Origin: Syntrophothermus lipocalidus DSM 12680 | GTDB lineage: Bacteria; Bacillota; Syntrophomonadia; Syntrophomonadales; Syntrophothermaceae | DNA length: 64,000 nucleotides | Reading direction: 5' to 3' | Assembly: GCF_000092405.1 (NCBI RefSeq) | Contig: NC_014220.1 | Coordinates: 1,674,001-1,738,000, forward strand | Shown: one piece after another, positions 21,936 through 29,811 of the stretch | How positions within the stretch are numbered: the first letter of the stretch is position 1 | Layout of the letters: the number at the start of each line of letters is the position of its first letter | Position numbers and translations under genes: made by a program | The notes under the pieces: generated by a model | Told to the model about the DNA's origin: nothing | What the model saw: only the letters and a program-made list of their open reading frames with translations | Database searches by the model: none

Positions 21936-24002
21936 TTATACCAACCGGCTGAAATCTCCTAAATTCAAGAACAAATCGCTGATACGACGCAAAAGGCTCA
22001 ACCGGTTCCTTCTCAGGTTCGGGTCCTCGGCCATGATCATTACCGCATCGAACAACTCGTCAACCCCCGCCCTCCCTTTCGACAGTGTTATGAGGTACTC
22101 GCCATACTCCCCTCTTTCCTTTAATTCGTTCAGCAGCGGTTCTGTCTGCGCCAGCCACTGATAAACCCGTCTTTCCGCCTCGGTTTCCAGCAATACTTCA
22201 TCTACGTCTCGGTTATCCCATTTTTTGGCTAAATTGTAACAGCGATTGAAAACCACCATCCCGTCCTCAAAGTACTCGCTCTGCTTGAACTCCTGCAAGG
22301 CCTCAGCCCTTTTTCTGACCTCCAGCACGTCGCCTTGAGGTACTGCCAGGACTGCATCCAGTACATCATACGAGATGCCGCTGTCTGACAATATTCCCCT
22401 TAGTCTCTGCAGAACAAAGTCTAGAACCTCTCCAACAGTTTCTTCACAGCTAAGGTCAGGTTTTATAGGCGCAAATCCCTGATATACGAATCTTATGGCC
22501 TTTTCAAGGTCCAACCTTAATCCCCTCTTGAGGATTATGTTAACCAACCCCAAGGCTTGTCTCCGTAAAGCATAAGGGTCCTGAGAACCGCTGGGCTTGA
22601 TGTTTATGCAGAAACACCCGACTAGGTTGTCCAGTTTTTCTGCCAGGCTAACCGCAATCCCGGCCGGGGTCTCGGGCAACCTATCGCCGGCAAAACGTGG
22701 AAGGTAGTGTTCTAAAATGGCCTCTGCCACCTCCGGGTCTTCCCCGCTGGCAAGGGCATAGTACCGTCCCATAATCCCTTGTAGTTCCGGAAACTCGTAC
22801 ACCATGTTGGTTTCGAGGTCAGCCTTACACAGGTAAGCCGCCCTGCGAATTGTGGTTTCCCGCCCTAAGCCGGTTTCCTTCCCGATGAATACCGCGATAT
22901 CCTGCAGCCTCTCTACCTTCGACCAAACCGTACCCAGCCTGGCTTGGTACACCACGTTCTTAAGAAGCTCTACTTTACTCGCCAGTGGCTGTTTAGTGTC
23001 TTCCCTGTAAAAGAAGAGAGCATCTTCCAGACGGGCCCTCAAAACCCTTTCATTACCTGCTTTAACCTCCTCCAGGTTGTACTCGTCGCCGTTTCTAACT
23101 CCGATAAACCCGGGGAGGAGCTTGCCGTCATCGGAAAACACCGGGAAGTAGCGCTGGTGTTCGATCATCGTGGTGGTCAAAACCTCTGTCGGCAACACCA
23201 GGTATTCCGGCGAAAACTTCCCGTAGAACGCGGTCGGGTACTCCAGAAGAAAATTAACCTCTTCCAGTAGTTCCTCGTCGTTATAAGGATAACCTCCCGC
23301 CTGCTCGGCCGTGTTCAATATCTGTTCCCATATCATTTGCCGCCTGCGTTCGTGATCGACGACGACAAACGCTTTCTCCATTAATTCGAAGTAATTGGCT
23401 GCTTCGTTGACCGTAATTGGCCGCTCAGACAAAAACCTGTGTCCAAAGGTAACATTGCTGGCTTCCACGTTTTCTATCTGAACCGGTATGACCTCGTTAC
23501 CCAACAAAGCCAACATCCATCGGATGGGACGGGCGAACCTGAACTCGGAGTAGGCCCAGCGCATTGCCTTAGGGAAGCCGAGATCAACCACGATTTCCCG
23601 CAAAACCCCTGGCAAGACTTCTACGGTTTTCTTCCCGGACTCCTTTTTTACCGCGAAGACGTAATCTACTCCGGACATTTCCCGCACCTCGAGAGATTCG
23701 ACCGTCACTCCCTGAGCTCGGGCAAAACCCAGAGCCGCCGAGGTAGGCCGCCCCTCTGCATCGAAAGCCTGCTCTCGTTTTGGGCCTCTGACCTCCTTCA
23801 GCCAGCCTGCCTGGTTCTCAGCCAGGTCATAAACGTAAAGTACCAGTCGCCGTGGTGTTCCCATAGTTCTCAGGCTACCGAAACTGAGATTGGCTCCTGA
23901 CAGTTTTTCTCTGGCCAGGGCTTCCATGTCCCGGATAGCATTTGGCATATAGGCTGCCGGTATTTCCTCAGTGCCTATTTCAAAAACCAGATCTCTGGTC
24001 AT
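21936..24002 (-). CDS. glyS: Glycyl-tRNA synthetase beta subunit
   Basis: 688 aa, normal length. It forms the alpha2-beta2 GlyRS that charges tRNA-Gly; the beta subunit recognises the tRNA. It starts LVFEIGTEEIPAAYMPNAIRDME, the family signature, and contains the HD-like block and the C-terminal anticodon-binding domain (KPSGSQDPYALRRQALGLVNIIL). Two bases after glyQ; under the same T-box control. Confidence 0.98.
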   Translation of the reverse strand: MTRDLVFEIGTEEIPAAYMPNAIRDMEALAREKLSGANLSFGSLRTMGTPRRLVLYVYDLAENQAGWLKEVRGPKREQAFDAEGRPTSAALGFARAQGVTVESLEVREMSGVDYVFAVKKESGKKTVEVLPGVLREIVVDLGFPKAMRWAYSEFRFARPIRWMLALLGNEVIPVQIENVEASNVTFGHRFLSERPITVNEAANYFELMEKAFVVVDHERRRQMIWEQILNTAEQAGGYPYNDEELLEEVNFLLEYPTAFYGKFSPEYLVLPTEVLTTTMIEHQRYFPVFSDDGKLLPGFIGVRNGDEYNLEEVKAGNERVLRARLEDALFFYREDTKQPLASKVELLKNVVYQARLGTVWSKVERLQDIAVFIGKETGLGRETTIRRAAYLCKADLETNMVYEFPELQGIMGRYYALASGEDPEVAEAILEHYLPRFAGDRLPETPAGIAVSLAEKLDNLVGCFCINIKPSGSQDPYALRRQALGLVNIILKRGLRLDLEKAIRFVYQGFAPIKPDLSCEETVGEVLDFVLQRLRGILSDSGISYDVLDAVLAVPQGDVLEVRKRAEALQEFKQSEYFEDGMVVFNRCYNLAKKWDNRDVDEVLLETEAERRVYQWLAQTEPLLNELKERGEYGEYLITLSKGRAGVDELFDAVMIMAEDPNLRRNRLSLLRRISDLFLNLGDFSRLV

Positions 24003-24004
24003 AC

Positions 24005-24913
24005 CTAGCCCTCCTTTAACGTCTTCTTCCTGAGTTCAAGATCTTTCAGTAAAGGATACCCTAATTTTTCCCGCTGCCGTAAATAAGCCAGAGCCACGCT
24101 GCGGGCCATATTTCTGACCCGAGCAATGTAGCTGGTGCGTTCAGTTACGCTTATGGCTCCTCTCGCATCTAACAGGTTAAAGAGGTGCGAACACTTCAAA
24201 ACGTAGTCATAGGCGGGCTGTACCAATTCCTTCTCCAGTACCCGTTTAGCCTCTTTCTCGCAGAGATCGAACATTGTCACCAAGGTTTCGATGTCCGCTA
24301 CCTGGAAGTTGTAATAAGAATAGTCGACCTCACTCTGGTGGTGAACATCCCCGTAGGTAATGCCGTCTACCCACTCGATGTCAAACACGCTCTCCTTGTT
24401 CTGGATGTACATAGCAATCCTTTCTATGCCGTAGGTAATTTCAGCGCAAACCGGGTAGCAGTCAATGCCCCCGCACTGCTGGAAGTACGTAAACTGGGTG
24501 ATTTCCATCCCATCGAGCCATATCTCCCACCCTAAGCCCCAGGCTCCAAGGGTAGGGGATTCCCAGTTATCTTCCACCAGCCTGATGTCATGTTTGCGCG
24601 GATCAATCCCAAGAGTACGAAGACTGTCCAAATACAGGTCAATAACATTGTCGGGAGACGGCTTCAATATCACCTGATACTGGTAATAGTGTTGAAGCCG
24701 GTTGGGGTTCTCGCCGTACCGACCGTCAGTCGGCCTGCGCGAAGGCTCTACGTAAGCCACATTCCAAGGTTCAGGCCCAAGAGCGCGCAAAAAGGTAGCC
24801 GGGTTCATCGTCCCCGCCCCCTTTTCCACGTCATATGGTTGCTGAATGATGCAGCCTTGGCTACCCCAAAATGTTTCCAGAGCTAAGATTATCTCCTGAA
24901 AAGTCACCTTCAA
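24005..24913 (-). CDS. glyQ: Glycyl-tRNA synthetase alpha subunit
   Basis: 302 aa class II catalytic subunit. Motifs: [36 protein letters not shown] near the N-terminus (binds ATP and glycine), [24 protein letters not shown] (motif 2) and the [13 protein letters not shown] block. ATG at 24913, behind the T-box leader at 24957-25188, which should couple its transcription to uncharged tRNA-Gly. Confidence 0.98.
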   Translation of the reverse strand: MKVTFQEIILALETFWGSQGCIIQQPYDVEKGAGTMNPATFLRALGPEPWNVAYVEPSRRPTDGRYGENPNRLQHYYQYQVILKPSPDNVIDLYLDSLRTLGIDPRKHDIRLVEDNWESPTLGAWGLGWEIWLDGMEITQFTYFQQCGGIDCYPVCAEITYGIERIAMYIQNKESVFDIEWVDGITYGDVHHQSEVDYSYYNFQVADIETLVTMFDLCEKEAKRVLEKELVQPAYDYVLKCSHLFNLLDARGAISVTERTSYIARVRNMARSVALAYLRQREKLGYPLLKDLELRKKTLKEG

Positions 24914-24956
24914 TCCTCCTATCTATATGCGATTTGATGCGACTAGACCTAAAACT

Positions 24957-25188
24957 AAAGCCCGTCCCCTACACAGGGACGGGCTTTTCCCGCGGTTCCA
25001 CCCTGATTGGCCTCAACAGGCCCTCTCGTGATAATGCAGGCTTTACTCGCCAACGGCTTTCCTCCTGCGGCTCCAAAGCGCCCTTCAGGAAGTCCCCTGA
25101 CCGGATTCCCACCACCACCGGTTCTCTGTCCAGAGGGCATCTTCCTTACTCCTCTTTATCATCGCCATATATCGATTTGTCGCTTTTA
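24957..25188 (-). promoter_or_regulatory. T-box leader (tRNA-Gly) of glyQS
   Basis: On the minus strand the T-box sequence AGGGTGGAACCGCGGG (25004-24989) is followed at once by a strong terminator, AAAGCCCGTCCC-N7-GGGACGGGCTTT (24986-24957), with the U-run. Upstream lies a GC-rich stem I region. The antiterminator form would be stabilised by uncharged tRNA-Gly; a GGC specifier is likely but I could not place it firmly. Confidence 0.93.
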
Positions 25189-25217
25189 AGTTTAACAACC
25201 GCCAGACCTCTTGTCAA
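25189..25217 (-). promoter_or_regulatory. Promoter of the glyQS T-box transcript
   Basis: TTGACA (25217-25212) and TAAACT (25194-25189) on the minus strand with a 17-bp spacer, just before the T-box stem I. Confidence 0.7.
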
Positions 25218-25274
25218 TCAACTATACCCCTCCCGCTTGTACAGTAGGAGTGGCTCAAATAACTTGGTCACCTA

Positions 25275-26285
25275 TCAACCTTCGCCAAACCGTCTGAGTC
25301 CAGGTTGCCAAAAACCATCCACAACAGCGTCAACGACGTTTACCGGCTCGTTCACCACCATTACTGGTTTACCCGTGTGCTGCTGTAATCTTTCGGCATA
25401 GGACAAGGCGTTTGTCGGGTCAAGGCGGCTGTAATTAAGAGCAATATAAACCCTTCTTACATCTCTCAAACCGAGCGACCTAAGTTTGCCCGAGAACTCT
25501 TCGGCGGATTCCCCGTTCACGTAACAAAATACCGTCCCGTTTAGTTTGCTCATTCCCGGCGACGTTACAGGCCGAGAGAATTCTACTCCGCATCGTTTCC
25601 CTTCCCTGACAAGCTGCAGGTAGGCCCTTGCCGCGAGCACTCCTAAGCACGAAGGCGATTTTACTACTGCCCAGCGGGGCACCGCTATTATGGCGCTGGG
25701 AGCCCTTGTTTGAACCAGTAACCGTTTAAGCTTCTCAACCCTTATTCCATCCTTCATGTATGAATGAGCAGCATAACCGTTGACTACCGGGACCAGGATA
25801 ATATCGGGACAAGTACCGATCGTAGAAAGATGGTGCCCCCCGTCGAATACCACCACCCGCAAGCAGGTACGTCTTAGCTGTTTTAAGCTTTCCCATCCTT
25901 CCGATGTCGTGTGCCATTTGTCCATTTTAGAACACTCGACTAGCACTTGAACCCGGCGTTGTACCACCCCGTTGACCAAAGTCAGGCTATCGGCCCTGGC
26001 TTCCGGCGTTATGGCCGCGACTGTCAGGCCAGGCCGTGGTATGCCGGGCTTGGACACGTCTTCCCAGCCTAGGATGCTAAGCTGACCGTTTTTTAACAGC
26101 CCGGTCACCTGAGCCGGCACGACCTCTTCTCTCAAGCCCGGATTGAATACGATTTGTAGCCGTGCATGACTGGCTACTACCCGCCCATAGCACCCCAGTA
26201 TGTTATAATACGCCTTGTTCTTCACCCACGACCAGTCGGTGTTTATGGCTAAGTACGCGTACCCCGCGACCAGTATCATCCACAA
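25275..26285 (-). CDS. Hypothetical membrane-anchored protein, 336 aa
   Basis: Not recognised. TTG start at 26285, or ATG at 26279. The N-terminus is hydrophobic (WMILVAGYAYLAI) and may be a membrane anchor or signal segment. The rest is alpha/beta with several hydrophobic strands (RVVVFDGGHHLSTIG at about 142-156, DIILVPVVNGYAAHS, VYIALNYSRLDPTNALSYAERL near 292-313). The C-terminal block vaguely recalls Mur-ligase or CapB folds, but no P-loop is present, so I do not assign a function. It lies between the 172-aa gene and glyQS where B. subtilis has recO. Confidence 0.6.
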   Translation of the reverse strand: MWMILVAGYAYLAINTDWSWVKNKAYYNILGCYGRVVASHARLQIVFNPGLREEVVPAQVTGLLKNGQLSILGWEDVSKPGIPRPGLTVAAITPEARADSLTLVNGVVQRRVQVLVECSKMDKWHTTSEGWESLKQLRRTCLRVVVFDGGHHLSTIGTCPDIILVPVVNGYAAHSYMKDGIRVEKLKRLLVQTRAPSAIIAVPRWAVVKSPSCLGVLAARAYLQLVREGKRCGVEFSRPVTSPGMSKLNGTVFCYVNGESAEEFSGKLRSLGLRDVRRVYIALNYSRLDPTNALSYAERLQQHTGKPVMVVNEPVNVVDAVVDGFWQPGLRRFGEG

Positions 26286-26370
26286 AAGAACCTTTTTCCC
26301 ACAGCTTCGCCTCCTCTTACAGCCCTTCTATAACACACCTGTCCCGCGCAGGATTGGGCCAACTGATTTC

Positions 26371-26889
26371 CTACAGCCCCGTCTTCTCCCACTTCCGCCT
26401 CTCCGCCTCCACCAGCTCCTGCCCTTTTTCTCCTAGAGCGGATCGGTCCAACGCCAGCTCCTGTCTTCTCCCCCAATCCCTCGCAAAATAGGCCGCGTCA
26501 ATCTCCTTCTCGTTGGCCCACATTTCCTCGGTCCAGGTAAGCAACCGGTTTGCAACCCCGATGTAATCCCCCAACCTTGAACGCAATCCTGGCTCTAGTA
26601 TCTTCCCCTTGTATTGCTTTACCCGCTTCAAGGCCTGGTCAGCAGCATCCAGGTCTTCCTGCCGTTGGGGATAGACCTTCGACTTCAGGTACAGGTACTG
26701 CGCCGCCCACGGCAGGCGTTCCATTTCTGCGGGGGTCTTTGCTTTCTGTTCAAACCTTTGAAGGGCCGCAATATAGTCGCCCCTAGCTTTCCTTACCTCG
26801 GCTCTAGCATGAAGCTCCCACCCCAAACCGATCAACAAAACAACCATCATAGCCAAGAAAGTCAAGGCCACTGCCCTTCGCATGGCCAC
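26371..26889 (-). CDS. Hypothetical membrane-anchored helical protein, 172 aa
   Basis: GTG start at 26889 or ATG at 26883. A single N-terminal membrane helix (about 8-25, ALTFLAMMVVLLIGLGW) is followed by a highly charged helical domain with TPR-like spacing (GDYIAALQRFEQKAK, DLDAADQALKRVKQYKGK) that probably faces outside. No known family recognised. It is probably co-transcribed with the 336-aa gene 85 bp downstream; the pair may act together at the cell surface. Confidence 0.6.
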   Translation of the reverse strand: MAMRRAVALTFLAMMVVLLIGLGWELHARAEVRKARGDYIAALQRFEQKAKTPAEMERLPWAAQYLYLKSKVYPQRQEDLDAADQALKRVKQYKGKILEPGLRSRLGDYIGVANRLLTWTEEMWANEKEIDAAYFARDWGRRQELALDRSALGEKGQELVEAERRKWEKTGL

Positions 26890-26976
26890 ATCGCCAACCC
26901 CTTTCCCGCTAAGATGGCTGTATTATTCCCCAAGTTATGCTCCCAAAATTCAGTTCCAGATATTCGTGATCTGAAG

Positions 26977-27648
26977 TTATATCTCCATCAATTCCGATAT
27001 TATGGAACGGGCATGACTAGTTCCGATACGATCTGCCCCCAGTTCAATCAGTCCCAGAGCCTGTTGGTAACTCTCTATCCCCCCCGAGGCCTTTATTTTT
27101 AAAGAAGGCGGTGCAGAACTGCGGATATAGATAATATCATCGCCTGCAACTCCTCTGGGCCCGAATCCCGTACAGGTTTTGACGAAATCAGCCCCGCCAG
27201 CGGCCACCAATCTAGTAGCAAGTCGTATCTCCTCAGGATTAAGGTACCCGGTTTCGATTATTATCTTGAGTATGCCACCCCTATCGTGTACCAACCGGGC
27301 CAAGCCCTGCACTTCTTCTTCAACCGCCCGGTAATTGCCATCTTTAAATAAACCTATATTCATTACCGCATCGAGCTCAGTAGCTCCTGCTTCCATTGCC
27401 GTTTCAGCTTCTTTTACCTTAATCACCGTCGCATTCGCCCCTAAAGGGAATCCCACGACCGTGCACAGTTTTACCTCTTCAGCTTCCAAACAGCGAGCTG
27501 CCAGCTCTAGCCGTCCGGGATTGACACAAACCGCAAAAAACCGGTAGCGCGCAGCTTCTTCGCACAACCTCCTTATCTCTTCGGCCGTAGCGTCCGGCCT
27601 GAGCAGCGTCGAATCGATATAACGGCTCATCTCACTACGGGTCAGCAC
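26977..27648 (-). CDS. deoC: Deoxyribose-phosphate aldolase
   Basis: 223 aa from the GTG at 27648, which has GGGGAG six bases before it; an in-frame GTG at 27663 overlaps the era stop and is less likely. Cleaves 2-deoxyribose-5-phosphate to glyceraldehyde-3-phosphate and acetaldehyde. Motifs: ELDAVMNIGLFKDG, ILKIIIETGYL with the catalytic region, and the Schiff-base lysine in FVKTCTGFGPRG; then IKASGGIESY. With cdd nearby it suggests deoxynucleoside salvage. Confidence 0.95.
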   Translation of the reverse strand: MLTRSEMSRYIDSTLLRPDATAEEIRRLCEEAARYRFFAVCVNPGRLELAARCLEAEEVKLCTVVGFPLGANATVIKVKEAETAMEAGATELDAVMNIGLFKDGNYRAVEEEVQGLARLVHDRGGILKIIIETGYLNPEEIRLATRLVAAGGADFVKTCTGFGPRGVAGDDIIYIRSSAPPSLKIKASGGIESYQQALGLIELGADRIGTSHARSIISELMEI

Positions 27649-27659
27649 TTTATCTCCCC

Positions 27660-28544
27660 TCACTTATACCCAAAACCCCGCAGGTAGGCGTCTGCGTTTC
27701 TCCAGCCTTTTCTAACCTTAACCCAGAGGTCAAGATATACATTGACCCCCAGTAAACTTTCGATATCCAGGCGGGCAGCTTCCCCAATCTTCTTCAGCAT
27801 AGACCCGGATTTCCCTATCACGATGGCCTTTTGCGAATCCCTTTCGGTAAACACGACCGCTCTTACGTAAACGGTGTTACCCTTGCGTTCCTTCATCTCC
27901 TCCACTTCGACTGCCAGCGAGTGCGGCACTTCTTCCCGGGTGAAATACAAAGCCTTTTCCCGGATAAGCTCAGCTACTATGAACCGCTCCGGCTGGTCAG
28001 TAACTTGGTCCGGAGGGTAGTAGTAGGGTCCAACCGGAAGATAATCGAGTATTTTTCTGATAAGGGCATGCACATTGGTCCCCATGATAGCTGAAATAGG
28101 CCATGTCTCCGCAAAGCGGAATCTTGAATGAAAAGACCCTATACACCTCGATACCTCATCTTGGTCGACCAGGTCTATCTTGTTGACCACTAGAAACACG
28201 GGGGCACTCGTCTTGGTCAGAAACTCGATGATTTCCTCGTCTCCCTTTTCCATGCCGTCTTTGGCGCTCACCATATACAGCACCACGTCTGCTTCTCTCG
28301 CCGTCGCGTGGGCAGTGCGAACCATGTATTCGCCTAGTTTGTGGCGCGGCCTGTGAATCCCTGGGGTATCGATAAAGATTATCTGACCCTGTTCACAGGT
28401 ATATATCCCCTGTATCCGGTTCCTGGTGGTTTGGGGTTTTTCCGACACGATCGCCACCTTTTGCCCGATGACAGTGTTTAAGAAGGTTGACTTACCCACA
28501 TTGGGCCTGCCGACTATGCTTGCAAATCCAGACTTAGTCTCCAT
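27660..28544 (-). CDS. era: GTPase Era
   Basis: 294 aa. Assists 30S ribosome assembly by binding the 16S rRNA 3' end. G1 GRPNVGKS (12-19), G3 DTPGIH, G4 NKID, then a C-terminal KH domain (REKALYFTREEVPHSLAVEVEEM...QKAIVIGKSGSMLKKIGEAARLDIE). ATG behind GGGAGG. It overlaps cdd by 11 bases; the cdd-era order is conserved in Firmicutes. Confidence 0.98.
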   Translation of the reverse strand: METKSGFASIVGRPNVGKSTFLNTVIGQKVAIVSEKPQTTRNRIQGIYTCEQGQIIFIDTPGIHRPRHKLGEYMVRTAHATAREADVVLYMVSAKDGMEKGDEEIIEFLTKTSAPVFLVVNKIDLVDQDEVSRCIGSFHSRFRFAETWPISAIMGTNVHALIRKILDYLPVGPYYYPPDQVTDQPERFIVAELIREKALYFTREEVPHSLAVEVEEMKERKGNTVYVRAVVFTERDSQKAIVIGKSGSMLKKIGEAARLDIESLLGVNVYLDLWVKVRKGWRNADAYLRGFGYK

Positions 28545-28959
28545 TACTTTCCTCCCTGTTGTCTAAAGCAAAAGTGTGCGGGAGCAGTTCCTTCAGAGAA
28601 AACGTAGCAACGTGACCTTTTCTATCGCTCAGAAGTATTACCAGATCAGGTGCAAATTCTGCCATGACCTGCAAACAAGCTCCGCAAGGAAAGACAAACC
28701 CTTGCCCGTCCCCAACCAAAGCCAGGGCTTTAAACTGCTGTTCGCCTTCGGAAACGGCCTTGGCCACTGCTGTTCTTTCCGCGCATATAGTCAACCCGTA
28801 TGATGCGTTTTCCACATTACACCCAGTGTACACCTTACCCGAAATGCCCTGTAATGCCGCACCCACCCTGAAACCGGAGTATGGCGCGTATGCCCGCTCT
28901 TGTGCCTTCCTCGCCATATTAATTAACCAAAGCTGTTCAGTGCCGGCTTCTCCCTGCAA
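28534..28959 (-). CDS. cdd: Cytidine deaminase
   Basis: 141 aa, homotetrameric type. Deaminates cytidine and deoxycytidine to uridine forms. Zinc site: TGCNVENASYGLTICAERTAVAKA (Cys and Glu of CAE) and PCGACLQVM (PCxxC). Substrate loop YAPYSGFRVGAAL at the N-terminus. Start TTG at 28959. Followed by era with overlap. Confidence 0.96.
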   Translation of the reverse strand: MQGEAGTEQLWLINMARKAQERAYAPYSGFRVGAALQGISGKVYTGCNVENASYGLTICAERTAVAKAVSEGEQQFKALALVGDGQGFVFPCGACLQVMAEFAPDLVILLSDRKGHVATFSLKELLPHTFALDNREESNGD

Positions 28960-28972
28960 CCGTAGTGCCCCC

Positions 28973-29338
28973 TTAAGACAGGTAATCTATGAACCTTGGG
29001 CCAAAAATAATGATACCTGTTACCACTGCCGCAACTGCAGCCAGCAGTACGGCCCCGGCTGCGATGTTCTTGGCCTCTCGAGCCACCGGATGGTAGGCAT
29101 CAGTATATAGGTCAACCGTTTTCTCTACTGCCGTGTTCATCACTTCTGCGATCAACACGAGAAAAATAGTAAATGAGAGCAACCCCCATTCCCAACGCTC
29201 GATATGCAGGGCCCAACCCAATGTTACCGCCGCTACTGCAGCCAAACCATGCCACCTCATGTTACGCTGGGTGAGAAATGCACTGATAATGCCGGCCCAA
29301 GCACAGTTAAAGCTTTCCTTCAGATTCCGGTTTTTCAT
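28973..29338 (-). CDS. dgkA: Diacylglycerol / undecaprenol kinase
   Basis: 121 aa, three membrane helices. Family signature AEVMNTAVEKTVDLYTDAYHPVAREAKNIAAGAVLLAAV at about 64-102. In Firmicutes DgkA phosphorylates undecaprenol for cell-wall lipid carrier recycling. It overlaps ybeY by four bases. Membrane protein by composition. Confidence 0.95.
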   Translation of the reverse strand: MKNRNLKESFNCAWAGIISAFLTQRNMRWHGLAAVAAVTLGWALHIERWEWGLLSFTIFLVLIAEVMNTAVEKTVDLYTDAYHPVAREAKNIAAGAVLLAAVAAVVTGIIIFGPRFIDYLS

Positions 29339-29811
29339 AACCTGTCCAGCCCTACATCTTTGAGAACTCTCTCCTCCATCAACCTCATCTCGGTCCTCGC
29401 TTCCTCATCCTGGTGATCGTACCCCAACAGGTGCAACATCCCGTGAACCGCCAAATACGCCACTTCCCGAGCCAGGCCGTGCCCGTAATCTCTTCCTTGG
29501 TCTTCAGCCGTTTCCAAGGAAATGATTATGTCTCCGAGCACAGGCTCCATCTCTTCAGGAGCCTCATAACCCGGTTCGTCCGAGGTACCCTCGTTTAAGG
29601 CAAAGGACAACACATCGGTAGGTCTGTCTACCCCTCTGTATTCTCGATTAAATGAACGTATTTCCTCTTCGTCAACCAGCACCAGGCTCACTTCCGTCTC
29701 CGGAGGCAAACCGTGTATCTGGCCCGTTCTTTGCAAGGCCTGAATCACCTTGATCTCGAGGCCAGGATCCCAATCAACCTTCGTCTGACGGTTTATTACC
29801 GTTATTTCCAC
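29335..29811 (-). CDS. ybeY: Endoribonuclease YbeY
   Basis: 158 aa from the GTG at 29811, chosen because GGAGG sits six bases before it and family proteins start close to this point (VEITVINRQ); longer starts would run nearly 100 bases into pgpH. Matures the 16S rRNA 3' end and takes part in 70S quality control. Zinc motif HGMLHLLGYDH near the C-terminus; RGVDRPTDVLSFAL is the other conserved block. It overlaps pgpH by 38 bases and works with Era next door. Confidence 0.96.
   Translation of the reverse strand: MEITVINRQTKVDWDPGLEIKVIQALQRTGQIHGLPPETEVSLVLVDEEEIRSFNREYRGVDRPTDVLSFALNEGTSDEPGYEAPEEMEPVLGDIIISLETAEDQGRDYGHGLAREVAYLAVHGMLHLLGYDHQDEEARTEMRLMEERVLKDVGLDRL

Noticed and set aside
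24955-25140. Frames on both strands over the glyQS leader
   Set aside because: The region is a T-box riboswitch; the frames reflect its GC-rich helices.
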